Assembly: GCA_003142575.1 (NCBI GenBank)
Contig: PLMS01000051.1
Coordinates: 560-61,248, forward strand
DNA from: Ignavibacteriota bacterium
Lineage (GTDB): Bacteria > Bacteroidota > Ignavibacteria > UBA10030
DNA: 60,689 nt
Direction: 5' to 3'
Below, piece by piece: positions 26,816 to 35,176 of this stretch; position 1 is the stretch's first letter; each line of letters begins with the position of its first letter. The notes beneath the pieces are model-generated. The model worked only from the letters and a program-made list of their open reading frames with translations, was not told the DNA's origin and did not search any database. Position numbers and translations under genes: made by a program.

Positions 26816-27490
26816 TCAACGAGCAGAATCTGCAATCTTTTGAATCTCCTTTGAATCAAAAATATTCACGTCTTTCAGATTCTTCTGAGCGATTTGCACC
26901 ATTGCTTTTGCAACGTCGCGTGCTTGAATGGCGCGGTATTTTCTTAACGGCCCTGTCAATGCATATTTCAATCCGGACATAATGAATGCACCTGTTTTTT
27001 CTCCGGTTCTGTGCTCCGTGCGTTCTCCCAGAAGAAGTGAAGGGCGAAATATATTAATCGTCGTGAAAGAAATTTTCCTGATTGCTTCTTCCACTTCTCC
27101 TTTAACACGATTGTAAAAAATGCGCGAATGCGGATCGGCGCCCAGGGAACTGACGATCAAAAACTGATTTGCTCCGCAGTGCTGTGAAAGCGCGGCAATC
27201 TTGATAGGATAATCGAAGTCTACCTTTCGGAATGCTTCCTGTGTTCCTGCTTTCTTGATCGTTGTTCCAAGACAACAGTACACATCGTCGGCTGTGAGAC
27301 ATTCACCCAGAGTCTCCAATTCGCTGAAGTCAACAACATGCTGGATCAATTTATCATGCGTTATCGATAAAGGTCTGCGCACGAGTACAACAACGCTTGT
27401 ATACGATGATTCCTCCAATAAAAATTGCAGGCAATGTCCGCCGACAAGTCCGCTTGCTCCGACAAGTAACGCTGATTTAGTTTCGGTCAT
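26816..27490 (-). CDS. NAD(P)-binding reductase, HTATIP2/TIP30-like
   Basis: A 224-residue atypical SDR. The nucleotide-binding ALLVGASGLVGGHCLQFLL is at the N-terminus, with RRP after the second strand (NADPH-type), CCLGTTIKKAGTQEAFRKVDFDY and a YNRVKGEVEEA motif providing the Tyr/Lys pair. These features match the bacterial TIP30/oxidoreductase YwnB-type group. The substrate is unknown. Its start is four bases after the RsgA stop on the same strand, so it is likely co-transcribed. Confidence 0.88.
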   Translation of the reverse strand: MTETKSALLVGASGLVGGHCLQFLLEESSYTSVVVLVRRPLSITHDKLIQHVVDFSELETLGECLTADDVYCCLGTTIKKAGTQEAFRKVDFDYPIKIAALSQHCGANQFLIVSSLGADPHSRIFYNRVKGEVEEAIRKISFTTINIFRPSLLLGERTEHRTGEKTGAFIMSGLKYALTGPLRKYRAIQARDVAKAMVQIAQKNLKDVNIFDSKEIQKIADSAR

Positions 27491-27494
27491 GGTT

Positions 27495-28568
27495 CTATTG
27501 TTTCTCCCGATCGCGAAATTTATCGTTTATTTGCTTTACAATCTTTTTCTCGCGGTCTTTTCTTTGCTGCTGTAAGTTTTTATCATGACTTGTTGTTTGA
27601 ACGTGACTTTCGCGCTGCAGTTTTTGGAAACCTTCATAACGTCCCGGATCCAGCGAGCCATCTTCGAGAGCTTGTTTCACTGCACAGTTTGGCTCAGCTT
27701 CATGTTTGCAATCGCGGAAACGGCAATGTACCGCTAATTCTTCGATGTCATCAAAACTATCTTGCACACCTTCTTCGCCGCTCCAAAGTTGGAGTTCACG
27801 TAAACCCGGGGTGTCGATAATAATACCGCCATTGGGAAGAACCAACAATTCACGATGAGGTGTCGTATGGCGTCCATGGCTATCGGTCTCACGAACACTT
27901 TGCACTTGTGAATGTTCTTTGCCAAGCAATTGGTTGGTGATGGTAGACTTACCAACTCCGGAAGAGCCAAGCAATACACCTGTTATTCCCGGTGTGAGAA
28001 GTGAGCGAATGGGCGCAACATCTTCAGCGCGCAGTGCACTCATCACGACAACATTGACACCGTGTGCAATGGTAAGAACTTCCTTCGTGCATTCTTCGAG
28101 ATGCGAACAAAGATCGGATTTGTTGAGAACAATCACGGATCGCACTTCGCTTTCCTGCACAGCTGTTAAGTATCGCTCCAACCGCCGCAGATTATAATTG
28201 CCATCCAAACCCATGACCAGAAATACGATATCGATATTGGCAGCGAGAACCTGCTCTTCGGGACGATCTCCGGCAACTTTGCGGGAAAATTTGCTCCTGC
28301 GTTCCAGCACATGATGAATTACAGCAGACTGATCGCCTGAATCGATTTCAAAGACAACCCAATCACCAACGGCAGGAAAGTTATGAAGGCCTTTTACTTC
28401 GAATCGAAACTTACCGCTTACTTTTCCATTGACCTCGCCTTTTTCACTCAACACTATATAGCGGTCTTTGTGTTGGATGGATATTCGGCCGGGCAGCAGC
28501 CCTTTCCCCGAGTACGGAGTGAAGCACGCCTCAAAAAAATTATTCCATCCGAGTGTTTCTAATTTCAT
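27495..28568 (-). CDS. rsgA: ribosome small-subunit-dependent GTPase A
   Basis: A circularly permuted GTPase that helps mature the 30S subunit. Its order is an N-terminal OB-fold (to ~110), then G4 (VLNKSDLC), G5 (SALRAED), G1/P-loop (LGSSGVGKST), G2 (RETDSHGRHTTPH) and G3 (DTPGLRELQLW), followed by the zinc finger CRFRDCKHEAEPNC (C-x4-C-x-H-x5-C). The product is 357 residues, including a charged C-terminal tail rich in Gln, Lys and Arg. All key residues are present. It is the first gene of a two-gene minus-strand unit. Confidence 0.96.
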   Translation of the reverse strand: MKLETLGWNNFFEACFTPYSGKGLLPGRISIQHKDRYIVLSEKGEVNGKVSGKFRFEVKGLHNFPAVGDWVVFEIDSGDQSAVIHHVLERRSKFSRKVAGDRPEEQVLAANIDIVFLVMGLDGNYNLRRLERYLTAVQESEVRSVIVLNKSDLCSHLEECTKEVLTIAHGVNVVVMSALRAEDVAPIRSLLTPGITGVLLGSSGVGKSTITNQLLGKEHSQVQSVRETDSHGRHTTPHRELLVLPNGGIIIDTPGLRELQLWSGEEGVQDSFDDIEELAVHCRFRDCKHEAEPNCAVKQALEDGSLDPGRYEGFQKLQRESHVQTTSHDKNLQQQRKDREKKIVKQINDKFRDREKQ

Positions 28569-28789
28569 ATATGAAAAATAATTATACTGATCTCAATTCC
28601 TCATTTATATAGTTTTATTACCATCAATGTACGACAGTTTCGCAGAAAGACAAAGACTGCGAGAGCGGGGGATGCTTGCTTTCCCGCAGGAAAACCGATA
28701 CATTTTCCCATCTACCACCTCAATATAAACAGAGTGTCGCGTAGTTCCGTTTACGGTATTCAAGACGATGTTCTCGATGGAGATTTCCT

Positions 28790-30364
28790 TTGGATGTACT
28801 CATAAGCAATTTGCGAATACCCATTGAAGAAGACGGGATCACGGCTTATCTCAACGCCGCTTCGAAAAGTCTCAACATCAACCAAAACAATTTGACATTC
28901 AAAAAAATCGTAAGCAAATCGCTAGATACGAGCAACACAGAACAATTCTATTATGAAGTATCCATCGTTGTCAGTACTGGTGACCGCTTTGACAATAAAG
29001 ACAACTTTCTAATCTACAGTGAAGCAATAAAGACACCCGGAAAATCCATAACGCGAAAGGAGAGACCGATCATCATTGGGTTCGGTCCTGCCGGAATGTT
29101 TGCGGCTCTTGAGCTTCTGGAGTCTGGACTTCAGCCCCTCATATTTGAACGAGGGAAAAAGATAGAAGAGCGCACGATCGATGTGCAGCGATTTATTCGT
29201 GAACGGGTGCTCGACCCGGAATCCAATATACAATTTGGTGAAGGAGGCGCCGGTTCCTATTCGGACGGAAAACTGTTTTCGAGAATGAATAATTCCGAAT
29301 ACGTCAGTAAGGTGCTGGATACATTTATCAAATTCGGTGCGCCAGAAGAACTCGGCTACGTCAACAAACCCCACATAGGGACGGATGTGCTGTGCAGAAT
29401 AGTAAAAAACATCAGGAACTACATTCTTGAACGAGGCGGCGAGATTCACTACAACTCAAAGATGACGGATATGCTCATCGAAGGCGGAAAGGCTTTCGGT
29501 GTCGTCATAAACGGAGAGAAGGAATATCGTTCTTCAATGATTTTTCTTGCCGTGGGACATTCTGCGCGTGATACATTTGAGATGATTCACAACAAGGGTA
29601 TTGCACTGGAACAGAAACCTATTTCTGTCGGTCTCAGAATAGAACATCCCGCTGAAACAATAAATCTTCTCAGATACGGCAAGAAGTATAAAAACTTTCC
29701 CGGTCTCGGGGCGGCGGCCTATTCTTTGAACTACACCAACCGGAAAATAAAAAGAGGTGTGTACACGTTCTGTATGTGTCCTGGAGGCGAGGTTGTCAAT
29801 GCTTCGTCCGAACAAGGGATGATGGTGCTCAACGGTATGAGCTACTCGCGCAGGTCGTCTGCATTTTCCAATTCAGCGTTGGTGGTCACCTGTCATACGA
29901 GTGATTATCCCTCGGCAAGTCCATTAGCAGGTATGGAATTCCAAAGAGAGATAGAGCGAAAGGTTTTTCATGCAGCAGGAGGAAGATGGGAAGTTCCTGC
30001 GCAGAATTTGCTGGATTTTTTAAATAGGACTATCTCGAAGGATTTAAATAATAATTCGTATACGATGGGTGCTGTTGCTGTTCCTCTGAGCGAACTCTTG
30101 CCGCTCTTTGTTTCAGATATGCTGGCCGCTGCATTTCATTCATGGAAAGAAGCGTATCCATTATTTGTTTCGGAGGAAGCGATCTTGTTAGGGGCAGAAA
30201 CAAGAACATCCTCCCCTGTAAAAATGAGACGCAGCGAGAACTACGAATCCGTTTCGGTAAAAAACCTGTACCCGATCGGTGAAGGTTCCGGCTATACAGG
30301 GGGCATAACAAGCTCAGCCGCAGATGCTATCAAAGCTGTGGAGCGCGCTCTGACAACATACTAG
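28790..30364 (+). CDS. FAD-dependent oxidoreductase (COG2509 type)
   Basis: A 524-residue flavoprotein of the uncharacterised NAD(FAD)-utilising dehydrogenase group. An N-terminal ~90-residue domain precedes the FAD-binding IIIGFGPAGMFAALELLESG, followed by ERG, the family-specific GEGGAGSYSDGKLFSR, IGTDVL and a C-terminal GEGSGYTGGITSSAADAIKA. The start is a TTG preceded by a GGAG; no better ATG is near. No substrate is known for the family. It stands alone on its transcript and has ~220 empty bases upstream. Confidence 0.9.
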   Translation: MDVLISNLRIPIEEDGITAYLNAASKSLNINQNNLTFKKIVSKSLDTSNTEQFYYEVSIVVSTGDRFDNKDNFLIYSEAIKTPGKSITRKERPIIIGFGPAGMFAALELLESGLQPLIFERGKKIEERTIDVQRFIRERVLDPESNIQFGEGGAGSYSDGKLFSRMNNSEYVSKVLDTFIKFGAPEELGYVNKPHIGTDVLCRIVKNIRNYILERGGEIHYNSKMTDMLIEGGKAFGVVINGEKEYRSSMIFLAVGHSARDTFEMIHNKGIALEQKPISVGLRIEHPAETINLLRYGKKYKNFPGLGAAAYSLNYTNRKIKRGVYTFCMCPGGEVVNASSEQGMMVLNGMSYSRRSSAFSNSALVVTCHTSDYPSASPLAGMEFQREIERKVFHAAGGRWEVPAQNLLDFLNRTISKDLNNNSYTMGAVAVPLSELLPLFVSDMLAAAFHSWKEAYPLFVSEEAILLGAETRTSSPVKMRRSENYESVSVKNLYPIGEGSGYTGGITSSAADAIKAVERALTTY

Positions 30365-30528
30365 TCGCTGATTCCCCAAACTATCTCTCTAAACCGATAT
30401 ATCTTATGTAGGACAACTAATCAAATGATTCATTATTTTGAGCATATTTAAGCATACTCTTGCAATCAGAGATGGCGCGCATTATCTTTAGAAGGCAACT
30501 GTTCCTATCATAGAAACACAAAGATGAA

Positions 30529-31596
30529 ATGACATTAAACAAAACGAAGATTATACATACCCTGTCGAAATTGCTCGATCAGCAAAATCTCAATCGAATC
30601 CGAGATACCGTTAAGGATTTTAAGACAAATGCTGCAAAACTGCCGAGCGATAAAAAAGGATTTTTTAACATCGGTTCTAATGGAAACACGATAAAGGTCA
30701 GTTCAAAGTATCTCATGGGTGAACTTGACCAAATACTCGACACTAAAACCATCGAACGAACAAAATATTATATCCGGCGATTGGTCCGCGCTCTCTCCGA
30801 GTCAAAGACAAGCAAGATCAATGATCTGAATTTACATCGATGGAAAGAATACGGCGATATTTTTACCGACAGTCTTTGGGTTTTGGATAAACGCGGTACC
30901 TCCGGGGCGCACAGCGGCGGTTATTGGGGCAACTTTATCCCTCAGATCCCGAATCAATTGTTACGGCGTTATACGAAAAAAGATGAATGGGTCCTCGATG
31001 CTTTTCTGGGCAGTGGAACAACATTGATAGAAAGCAAGCGATTGGGAAGGAATGGTGTTGGAGTAGAACTTTTGCGGAAAGTTGCGCACTCTGCTGCAAA
31101 GGCAATCGAGCAGGAAGATGATTTGTTCTCCGCTCGAACAGAAATAATTGTCGGCGATAGTTCAAGCTTGGATTTTAAATCGGAATTGAAGCAGCGAAAC
31201 ATTAAAAGCGTCCAATTTCTGATCATGCACCCACCGTACTGGGATATTATCAAATTTAGCAAAGACAAAAAGGATTTATCAAACGCAAAAACAATGAACG
31301 AATTCTTAAATCTTTTTGGAAAAGTTGTCGACGCTACATATCCTGTGTTGGACAAAGGCCGTTATTTCGCAGTGGTTATTGGCGATAAATATTCCGGTGG
31401 CAATTGGATTCCTCTTGGTTTTTATACGATGCAGGAAGTTCTCAAGCGTGGATATTCTCTCAAATCCATTATTATTAAGAATTTCGATGAGACAAAAGGA
31501 AAAAGAAATCAGAAAGAACTTTGGCGATATCGTGCATTAGTTGGCGGCTTTTATATTTTCAAGCACGAATATATATTCCTGTTTAAGAAAGAGTAG
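30529..31596 (+). CDS. solitary DNA methyltransferase-like protein (HPPYW motif)
   Basis: 355 residues. After a ~115-residue N-terminal helical region comes a methyltransferase fold with motif order IV after I: FxGxG as DAFLGSGTTLIES (~163-175), an acidic GVGVELL strand (motif II), GDSSSLDF, and the catalytic loop MHPPYWDIIKFS (DPPY/SPPY class, here HPPY). Motif X-like residues are in the RWKEYGDIF region. This is a beta/TRM11-type arrangement, probably N4-cytosine or N6-adenine DNA methylation. No endonuclease or specificity gene is adjacent, so it appears to be an orphan enzyme. An RNA substrate cannot be excluded. Confidence 0.8.
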   Translation: MTLNKTKIIHTLSKLLDQQNLNRIRDTVKDFKTNAAKLPSDKKGFFNIGSNGNTIKVSSKYLMGELDQILDTKTIERTKYYIRRLVRALSESKTSKINDLNLHRWKEYGDIFTDSLWVLDKRGTSGAHSGGYWGNFIPQIPNQLLRRYTKKDEWVLDAFLGSGTTLIESKRLGRNGVGVELLRKVAHSAAKAIEQEDDLFSARTEIIVGDSSSLDFKSELKQRNIKSVQFLIMHPPYWDIIKFSKDKKDLSNAKTMNEFLNLFGKVVDATYPVLDKGRYFAVVIGDKYSGGNWIPLGFYTMQEVLKRGYSLKSIIIKNFDETKGKRNQKELWRYRALVGGFYIFKHEYIFLFKKE

Positions 31597-31776
31597 CAAT
31601 GGCTGCCACCCATATATTCATTGTTGATGTCATTATATTTTAATGCAATTTTGAGTATTTATTTTCCGAAGTCGACGCCAAAGACAATAAAGCGGTTATC
31701 AGAAAAATTCTATTTTGTGTAATATCAGCTAAATAATTGTGCGCCTATCACGCAACATTTTAACAAGGAGGATCTT

Positions 31777-32577
31777 ATGGCAAAGCGCAAAACTGTTTTT
31801 CGTCCTAAAACCGGTTCTTCAAAAAAACTCCGCTATGGCTGGATACCGGATTTACCCGATCACCGCGATCTTCTCTATGGTGCGGTACGCCCTGGTACGT
31901 TGGAAATTCCACAGCACGTGGATTTACGTTCCACTTGCTCACTCGTGGAGAACCAGGGAAATCTCGGAAGCTGTACAGGCAATGCTCTTGCCGGTGCATT
32001 GGAATTTCTTGAACAAAAGGACCGCATCCCCTTTGTGGATGTGAGCCGGCTGTTCATTTATTACAATGAACGTGTACTCGAAGGTTCCGTCAAATCGGAT
32101 TCAGGGGCAATGATTCGCGACGGAATCAAAACGTTAAAGCATCAAGGGGTCTGCACAGAAAAAAAATGGCCCTATATCATTTCGAAGTTTGCCGTGAAAC
32201 CGGGTCCCGCCTGTTACAAGGAGGCGCTGGATCACCAGATTACTTCGTACCGCCGCATTTTGACACTAGACGAAATGCAGAAATGCCTTGCTGAAGGATT
32301 TCCTTTCGTCTTCGGTTTTACGGTGTACGAAAGTTTCGAGTCACAGGAAGTTGCGAAGACCGGCCTCGTGCCGATGCCGCAGCCGAATGAACGCTCCGTC
32401 GGCGGACACGCAGTACTCGCCGTAGGATATGACGAAACTCAACAGCGATTCATTGTCCGCAACTCATGGGGAACCGGTTGGGGACAAAAAGGATATTTCA
32501 CAATTCCGTACGATTATGTATCTAACCGAAACCTTTCGGATGATTTCTGGACGATACGAAGAGGAGAGAAAATTTAA
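31777..32577 (+). CDS. C1 (papain-like) cysteine peptidase
   Basis: A 266-residue protein with a complete papain-type active site: oxyanion Gln and catalytic Cys in ENQGNLGSCTGNALAGALEF, His in GGHAVLAVGYD, and Asn in RNSWGTGWGQKGYF. There is no signal peptide or pro-region; the basic start (AKRKTVFRPK) leads straight into the mature fold, implying a cytosolic or non-classically exported enzyme. Start ATG at 31777 with a strong AAGGAGG. Similar short bacterial C1 peptidases occur in phages and polyketide-free contexts, and their targets are not known. Confidence 0.9.
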   Translation: MAKRKTVFRPKTGSSKKLRYGWIPDLPDHRDLLYGAVRPGTLEIPQHVDLRSTCSLVENQGNLGSCTGNALAGALEFLEQKDRIPFVDVSRLFIYYNERVLEGSVKSDSGAMIRDGIKTLKHQGVCTEKKWPYIISKFAVKPGPACYKEALDHQITSYRRILTLDEMQKCLAEGFPFVFGFTVYESFESQEVAKTGLVPMPQPNERSVGGHAVLAVGYDETQQRFIVRNSWGTGWGQKGYFTIPYDYVSNRNLSDDFWTIRRGEKI

Positions 32578-32834
32578 AAGAGCTGCACACGGTACGACAT
32601 CACGGCGATAAAAAGGGATATCCACCTTTTGCTAAGAAGGAGCTGAACTCCAGAACTAACCCTTGATATATTACGAAAAAAAGCGTTACGGCAAACGTCG
32701 AATATGCTGATGAAATGGATGGCACTGGTTCTTTGGAATGAGTGAATTCTACAAGAAAATTCTACGTAACGAGCGTGCGTAAAATACGTTGGAAATAAAT
32801 TTCCAATCGTTTTAATCCTCTTCTTGGCATCTCA

Positions 32835-33284
32835 TCAACGTTTCCATTTTTTCTGTTGTCTTACTTCCATTGTTTTGATGAGAAGGTCCAACATTTCTTC
32901 GTCTGTTTTCTCCGGTCCCGACTCAAGGAGCTTAATAAGCTTTTTCACGCGTCCCCTTGTCTGATCACTCATTTCTTCGGGAATTCTACCCCTCTTTTTA
33001 CCGTATTCAGCAGACGCTTCCGCTACCATTCCCCGCTGTTCTTTTTCAGTCTTACCATCAATAATCCAGACAACATCGCAATCTTCCTTCATCAATTGCT
33101 CTATGAGGTTTGTCGGATCAAGCTCACCGGAAAAGTACTTATTAACGTTTTGCGGCCAAATGCTCATTCGCTGAGCAAATTCTGCTTTACTCCACCCCTT
33201 CGATTTCCACCAAGACTCTAAACGATTACCTCTTTCAGCCAACCCCATTGCAACAATATTTTTTATTACTTTTTTTCTTGACAT
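32835..33284 (-). CDS. XRE/phage CI-like helix-turn-helix repressor
   Basis: 149 residues. The segment RLESWWKSKGWSKAEFAQRMSIWPQNVNKYFSGELDPTNLIEQL reads as an XRE-type HTH (Q/S..FAxxM.I....V.KY..G). The C-terminal ~80 residues are charged and helical and contain no LexA-like Ser-Lys peptidase. No Shine-Dalgarno is visible before the ATG at 33284; another ATG at 33248 starts closer to the HTH. It faces a small HTH gene across 57 bases, a CI/Cro-like layout. Targets are unknown. Confidence 0.7.
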   Translation of the reverse strand: MSRKKVIKNIVAMGLAERGNRLESWWKSKGWSKAEFAQRMSIWPQNVNKYFSGELDPTNLIEQLMKEDCDVVWIIDGKTEKEQRGMVAEASAEYGKKRGRIPEEMSDQTRGRVKKLIKLLESGPEKTDEEMLDLLIKTMEVRQQKKWKR

Positions 33285-33341
33285 TGCTAATAATTTATAT
33301 TATGTTTTCCACAGCGCCAACAATCGTAGGCTAAGCGAAAC
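33285..33341. promoter_or_regulatory. divergent promoter/operator region of the small repressor pair
   Basis: 57 AT-rich bases separate the divergent HTH genes. A short inverted repeat, TAATA (33288-33292) with TATTA (33298-33302), sits next to the start of the minus-strand repressor. It is short and AT-rich, so it is only a candidate operator. Confidence 0.3.
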
Positions 33342-33521
33342 ATGACAAAGAACTTCGCCAAAATCAAGCTGATAGTAAATCAAGCAGAAATTGCCCGACG
33401 CCTGAACATAGACAGATCGTACGTATGTCTTCTGTTCTCCGGAAAACGAGGGAGTGCAAAACGCATCGCGCAAATCAAGAAAATCCTTTTAAGAGAATTT
33501 AAAGCGTTCGAGCGAAAATAA
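33342..33521 (+). CDS. 59-residue HTH protein (Cro-like)
   Basis: A small frame from the ATG at 33342 to TAA at 33519-33521 encodes 59 residues: a basic start, then NQAEIARRLNIDRSYVCLLFSGKR, which fits a helix-turn-helix (helix 2 AEIARRLN, turn, recognition helix RSYVCLLF, then SGKR as in the XRE family), followed by a basic tail (AQIKKILLREF). It diverges from the CI-like gene, and the small MNDQSKEK gene follows 27 bases later. By layout it could be a Cro-type counter-repressor. Being this short, it is easily missed by gene finders. Confidence 0.65.
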   Translation: MTKNFAKIKLIVNQAEIARRLNIDRSYVCLLFSGKRGSAKRIAQIKKILLREFKAFERK

Positions 33522-33548
33522 ACAAATATCAAGGAAGGAGTCGAAGGT

Positions 33549-33740
33549 ATGAACGATCAATCGAAAGAAAAGCTTGCCGATGAAATTCGACAGATTGTCG
33601 GATCTCTGAACGGTAAAATTATGGAAGCGTATCAGTATCAGATTGTAGTTGTTGTCTCTCATTCAAGCGGATTCTACTCGAACCTTTACGGAAAGCCGGA
33701 ATTAGTTACTGTTGAAATTCGAGAAGAGCACGTATTGTAA
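33549..33740 (+). CDS. small hypothetical protein in the repressor cluster
   Basis: A 63-residue protein with a clear ribosome site (AAGGAAGGAG before ATG at 33549). Helical N-terminal half (KEKLADEIRQIVGSLNGKIMEAYQ) and a beta-like C-terminal half (IVVVVSHSSGFYSNLYG...VTVEIREEHVL). I do not recognise the family. Its position directly after the 59-residue HTH gene suggests co-transcription and a joint role, perhaps a phage- or toxin-antitoxin-like remnant. Confidence 0.5.
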   Translation: MNDQSKEKLADEIRQIVGSLNGKIMEAYQYQIVVVVSHSSGFYSNLYGKPELVTVEIREEHVL

Positions 33741-33915
33741 TATCGCACCAAGAGTGCTCCTATTTCTCCGTAACCGACAAAACGTCTCGAACCAAACGGC
33801 AAAGTAGTGGATCCAACATGGATGAAAGAAATGGACATGAGGGGTTGCTATTGCTGTAGTCAATGGTTAATTTCTTCGCAGAGTGTCATCGGAAGATTTA
33901 ATCCCAAAAAGACAT

Positions 33916-33938
33916 TCTTCAAGTGTTTTTCTTGAAGA
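33916..33938 (+). promoter_or_regulatory. leader hairpin upstream of phosphofructokinase
   Basis: TCTTCAAG (33916-33923) pairs perfectly with CTTGAAGA (33931-33938) around a TGTTTTT loop, ending about 18 bases before the pfk start and just before its AAAGGA site. It lacks a T tail, so a translational or mRNA-stability role is more likely than termination. Confidence 0.4.
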
Positions 33939-33956
33939 GAATAAAGGATCTCTGCG

Positions 33957-35066
33957 ATGAAGCGCCTAACGATCAAACGAATTGCCATTAATACAGGCGG
34001 CGGCGACGCTCCAGGACTCAATGCTGTTATCCGTGCGGTGGTGGTTTCCGCAGTCAATCGCGGTTGGGAATGTTACGGCATTCGTGACGGTTACAATGGA
34101 TTACTGGAACCCAAAAAATATCCCGAAGGCGGACTTATTCCTCTGCCCAAATCGAAAGTACGAGGCATTACGCACCTTGGTGGAACAATTCTTGGCACCA
34201 CCAACAAAGGCAATCCGTTACAATGGCCGATGAAAGGAAAAGACGGCAAGCCTCATGAAACCGATCGCACCGATGAACTGCTGAAGGCATTCAAAAAAAA
34301 CAAGATCGATGCGCTTGTTGCTGTCGGTGGTGATGGTTCTCTTGGAATAGCAAATGTTCTGGCACAAAAGGGATTGCGCGTGGTGGGCGTACCCAAGACC
34401 ATTGATAATGACCTTGATAAGACAGTCATTACATTTGGATTTGATACAGCGGTATCTTTTGCTACAACGTGCATTGATCGCCTGCACACAACAGCAGAAT
34501 CGCATCAACGTGTCATGGTAGTGGAAGTGATGGGTCGATACGCCGGTTGGATCGCTTTGGAAAGCGGTGTCTCCAGTACAGCAGATGTAATCCTGATTCC
34601 GGAAATTCCATATGATATTCACAAGATTGCAGAAAAAATTGAAGACCGCGATAAATCTGGAGCGAAATTTTCTATTGTTGTAGTTGCAGAAGGAGCTAAA
34701 CCAAAAGGTGGATCATTCTCTGTGGTCTCGAAAGAAATCGGCCGTGCTGAAAAACTTGGCGGTGCGGGTGAGCGTGTAGCAAAAGAAATCCATGAGGTCA
34801 CGGGTAAAGAAACACGCTGCGTTGTGCTTGGTCATTTACTGCGCGGTGGAACTCCGACAACGTTCGATCGTCTTATCTCGCTTCGCTTTGGAGCTGCAGC
34901 GGTGCGCGCTCTGGCCGAAGGACAAAACGGTATCATGGTCGCACTCGATCCGCCAACAGTACGGTATGTGCCGCTTGCCGATGCAACCCATCGGATGAAA
35001 ACCGTACCTCTCGATTGTGATATTATTTTAACTGCGCGTGATTTAGGAGTCAGTTTTGGAGATTGA
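33957..35066 (+). CDS. pfkA: 6-phosphofructokinase
   Basis: It phosphorylates fructose 6-phosphate to the 1,6-bisphosphate in glycolysis. 369 residues, matching the group of ~360-residue PFKs. Visible sites are NTGGGDAPGLNAVIR, VAVGGDGSLGIA (Gly at the position equivalent to E. coli 104), GVPKTIDNDL (Lys at the equivalent of 124, catalytic Asp in TIDND), MGRYAGWIAL and a C-terminal LGHLLRGGTPTTFDR. The Gly/Lys combination belongs to the mixed clade that includes ATP-dependent actinobacterial enzymes; Asp would be expected for PPi use. The phosphoryl donor is therefore probably ATP. An AAAGGA precedes the start. Confidence 0.95.
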   Translation: MKRLTIKRIAINTGGGDAPGLNAVIRAVVVSAVNRGWECYGIRDGYNGLLEPKKYPEGGLIPLPKSKVRGITHLGGTILGTTNKGNPLQWPMKGKDGKPHETDRTDELLKAFKKNKIDALVAVGGDGSLGIANVLAQKGLRVVGVPKTIDNDLDKTVITFGFDTAVSFATTCIDRLHTTAESHQRVMVVEVMGRYAGWIALESGVSSTADVILIPEIPYDIHKIAEKIEDRDKSGAKFSIVVVAEGAKPKGGSFSVVSKEIGRAEKLGGAGERVAKEIHEVTGKETRCVVLGHLLRGGTPTTFDRLISLRFGAAAVRALAEGQNGIMVALDPPTVRYVPLADATHRMKTVPLDCDIILTARDLGVSFGD

Positions 35067-35071
35067 TCACG

Positions 35072-35176
35072 ATGCAGTTTAAAACATATTTGAACTCCTA
35101 TGGAAAGATCGTTCCACGCTTTCTATTCTTTACAAATCTGACAGCCATGAGACAATTATCGGAGATAGTACCATGA
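35072..35176 (+). CDS. 34-residue open frame overlapping the histidine-kinase start
   Basis: An ATG at 35072 (GGAG about ten bases upstream, formed over the pfk stop) opens a 34-codon frame (MQFKTYLNSYGKIVPRF...) whose TGA overlaps the kinase ATG in an ATGA. The arrangement would couple kinase translation to this short peptide. No homology is recognisable, and a chance frame remains quite possible. Confidence 0.3.
   Translation: MQFKTYLNSYGKIVPRFLFFTNLTAMRQLSEIVP

Noticed and set aside
31739..32044. 101-codon plus-strand frame over the start of the C1 peptidase gene
   Set aside because: Overlaps the strongly supported peptidase frame and has no recognisable domain.
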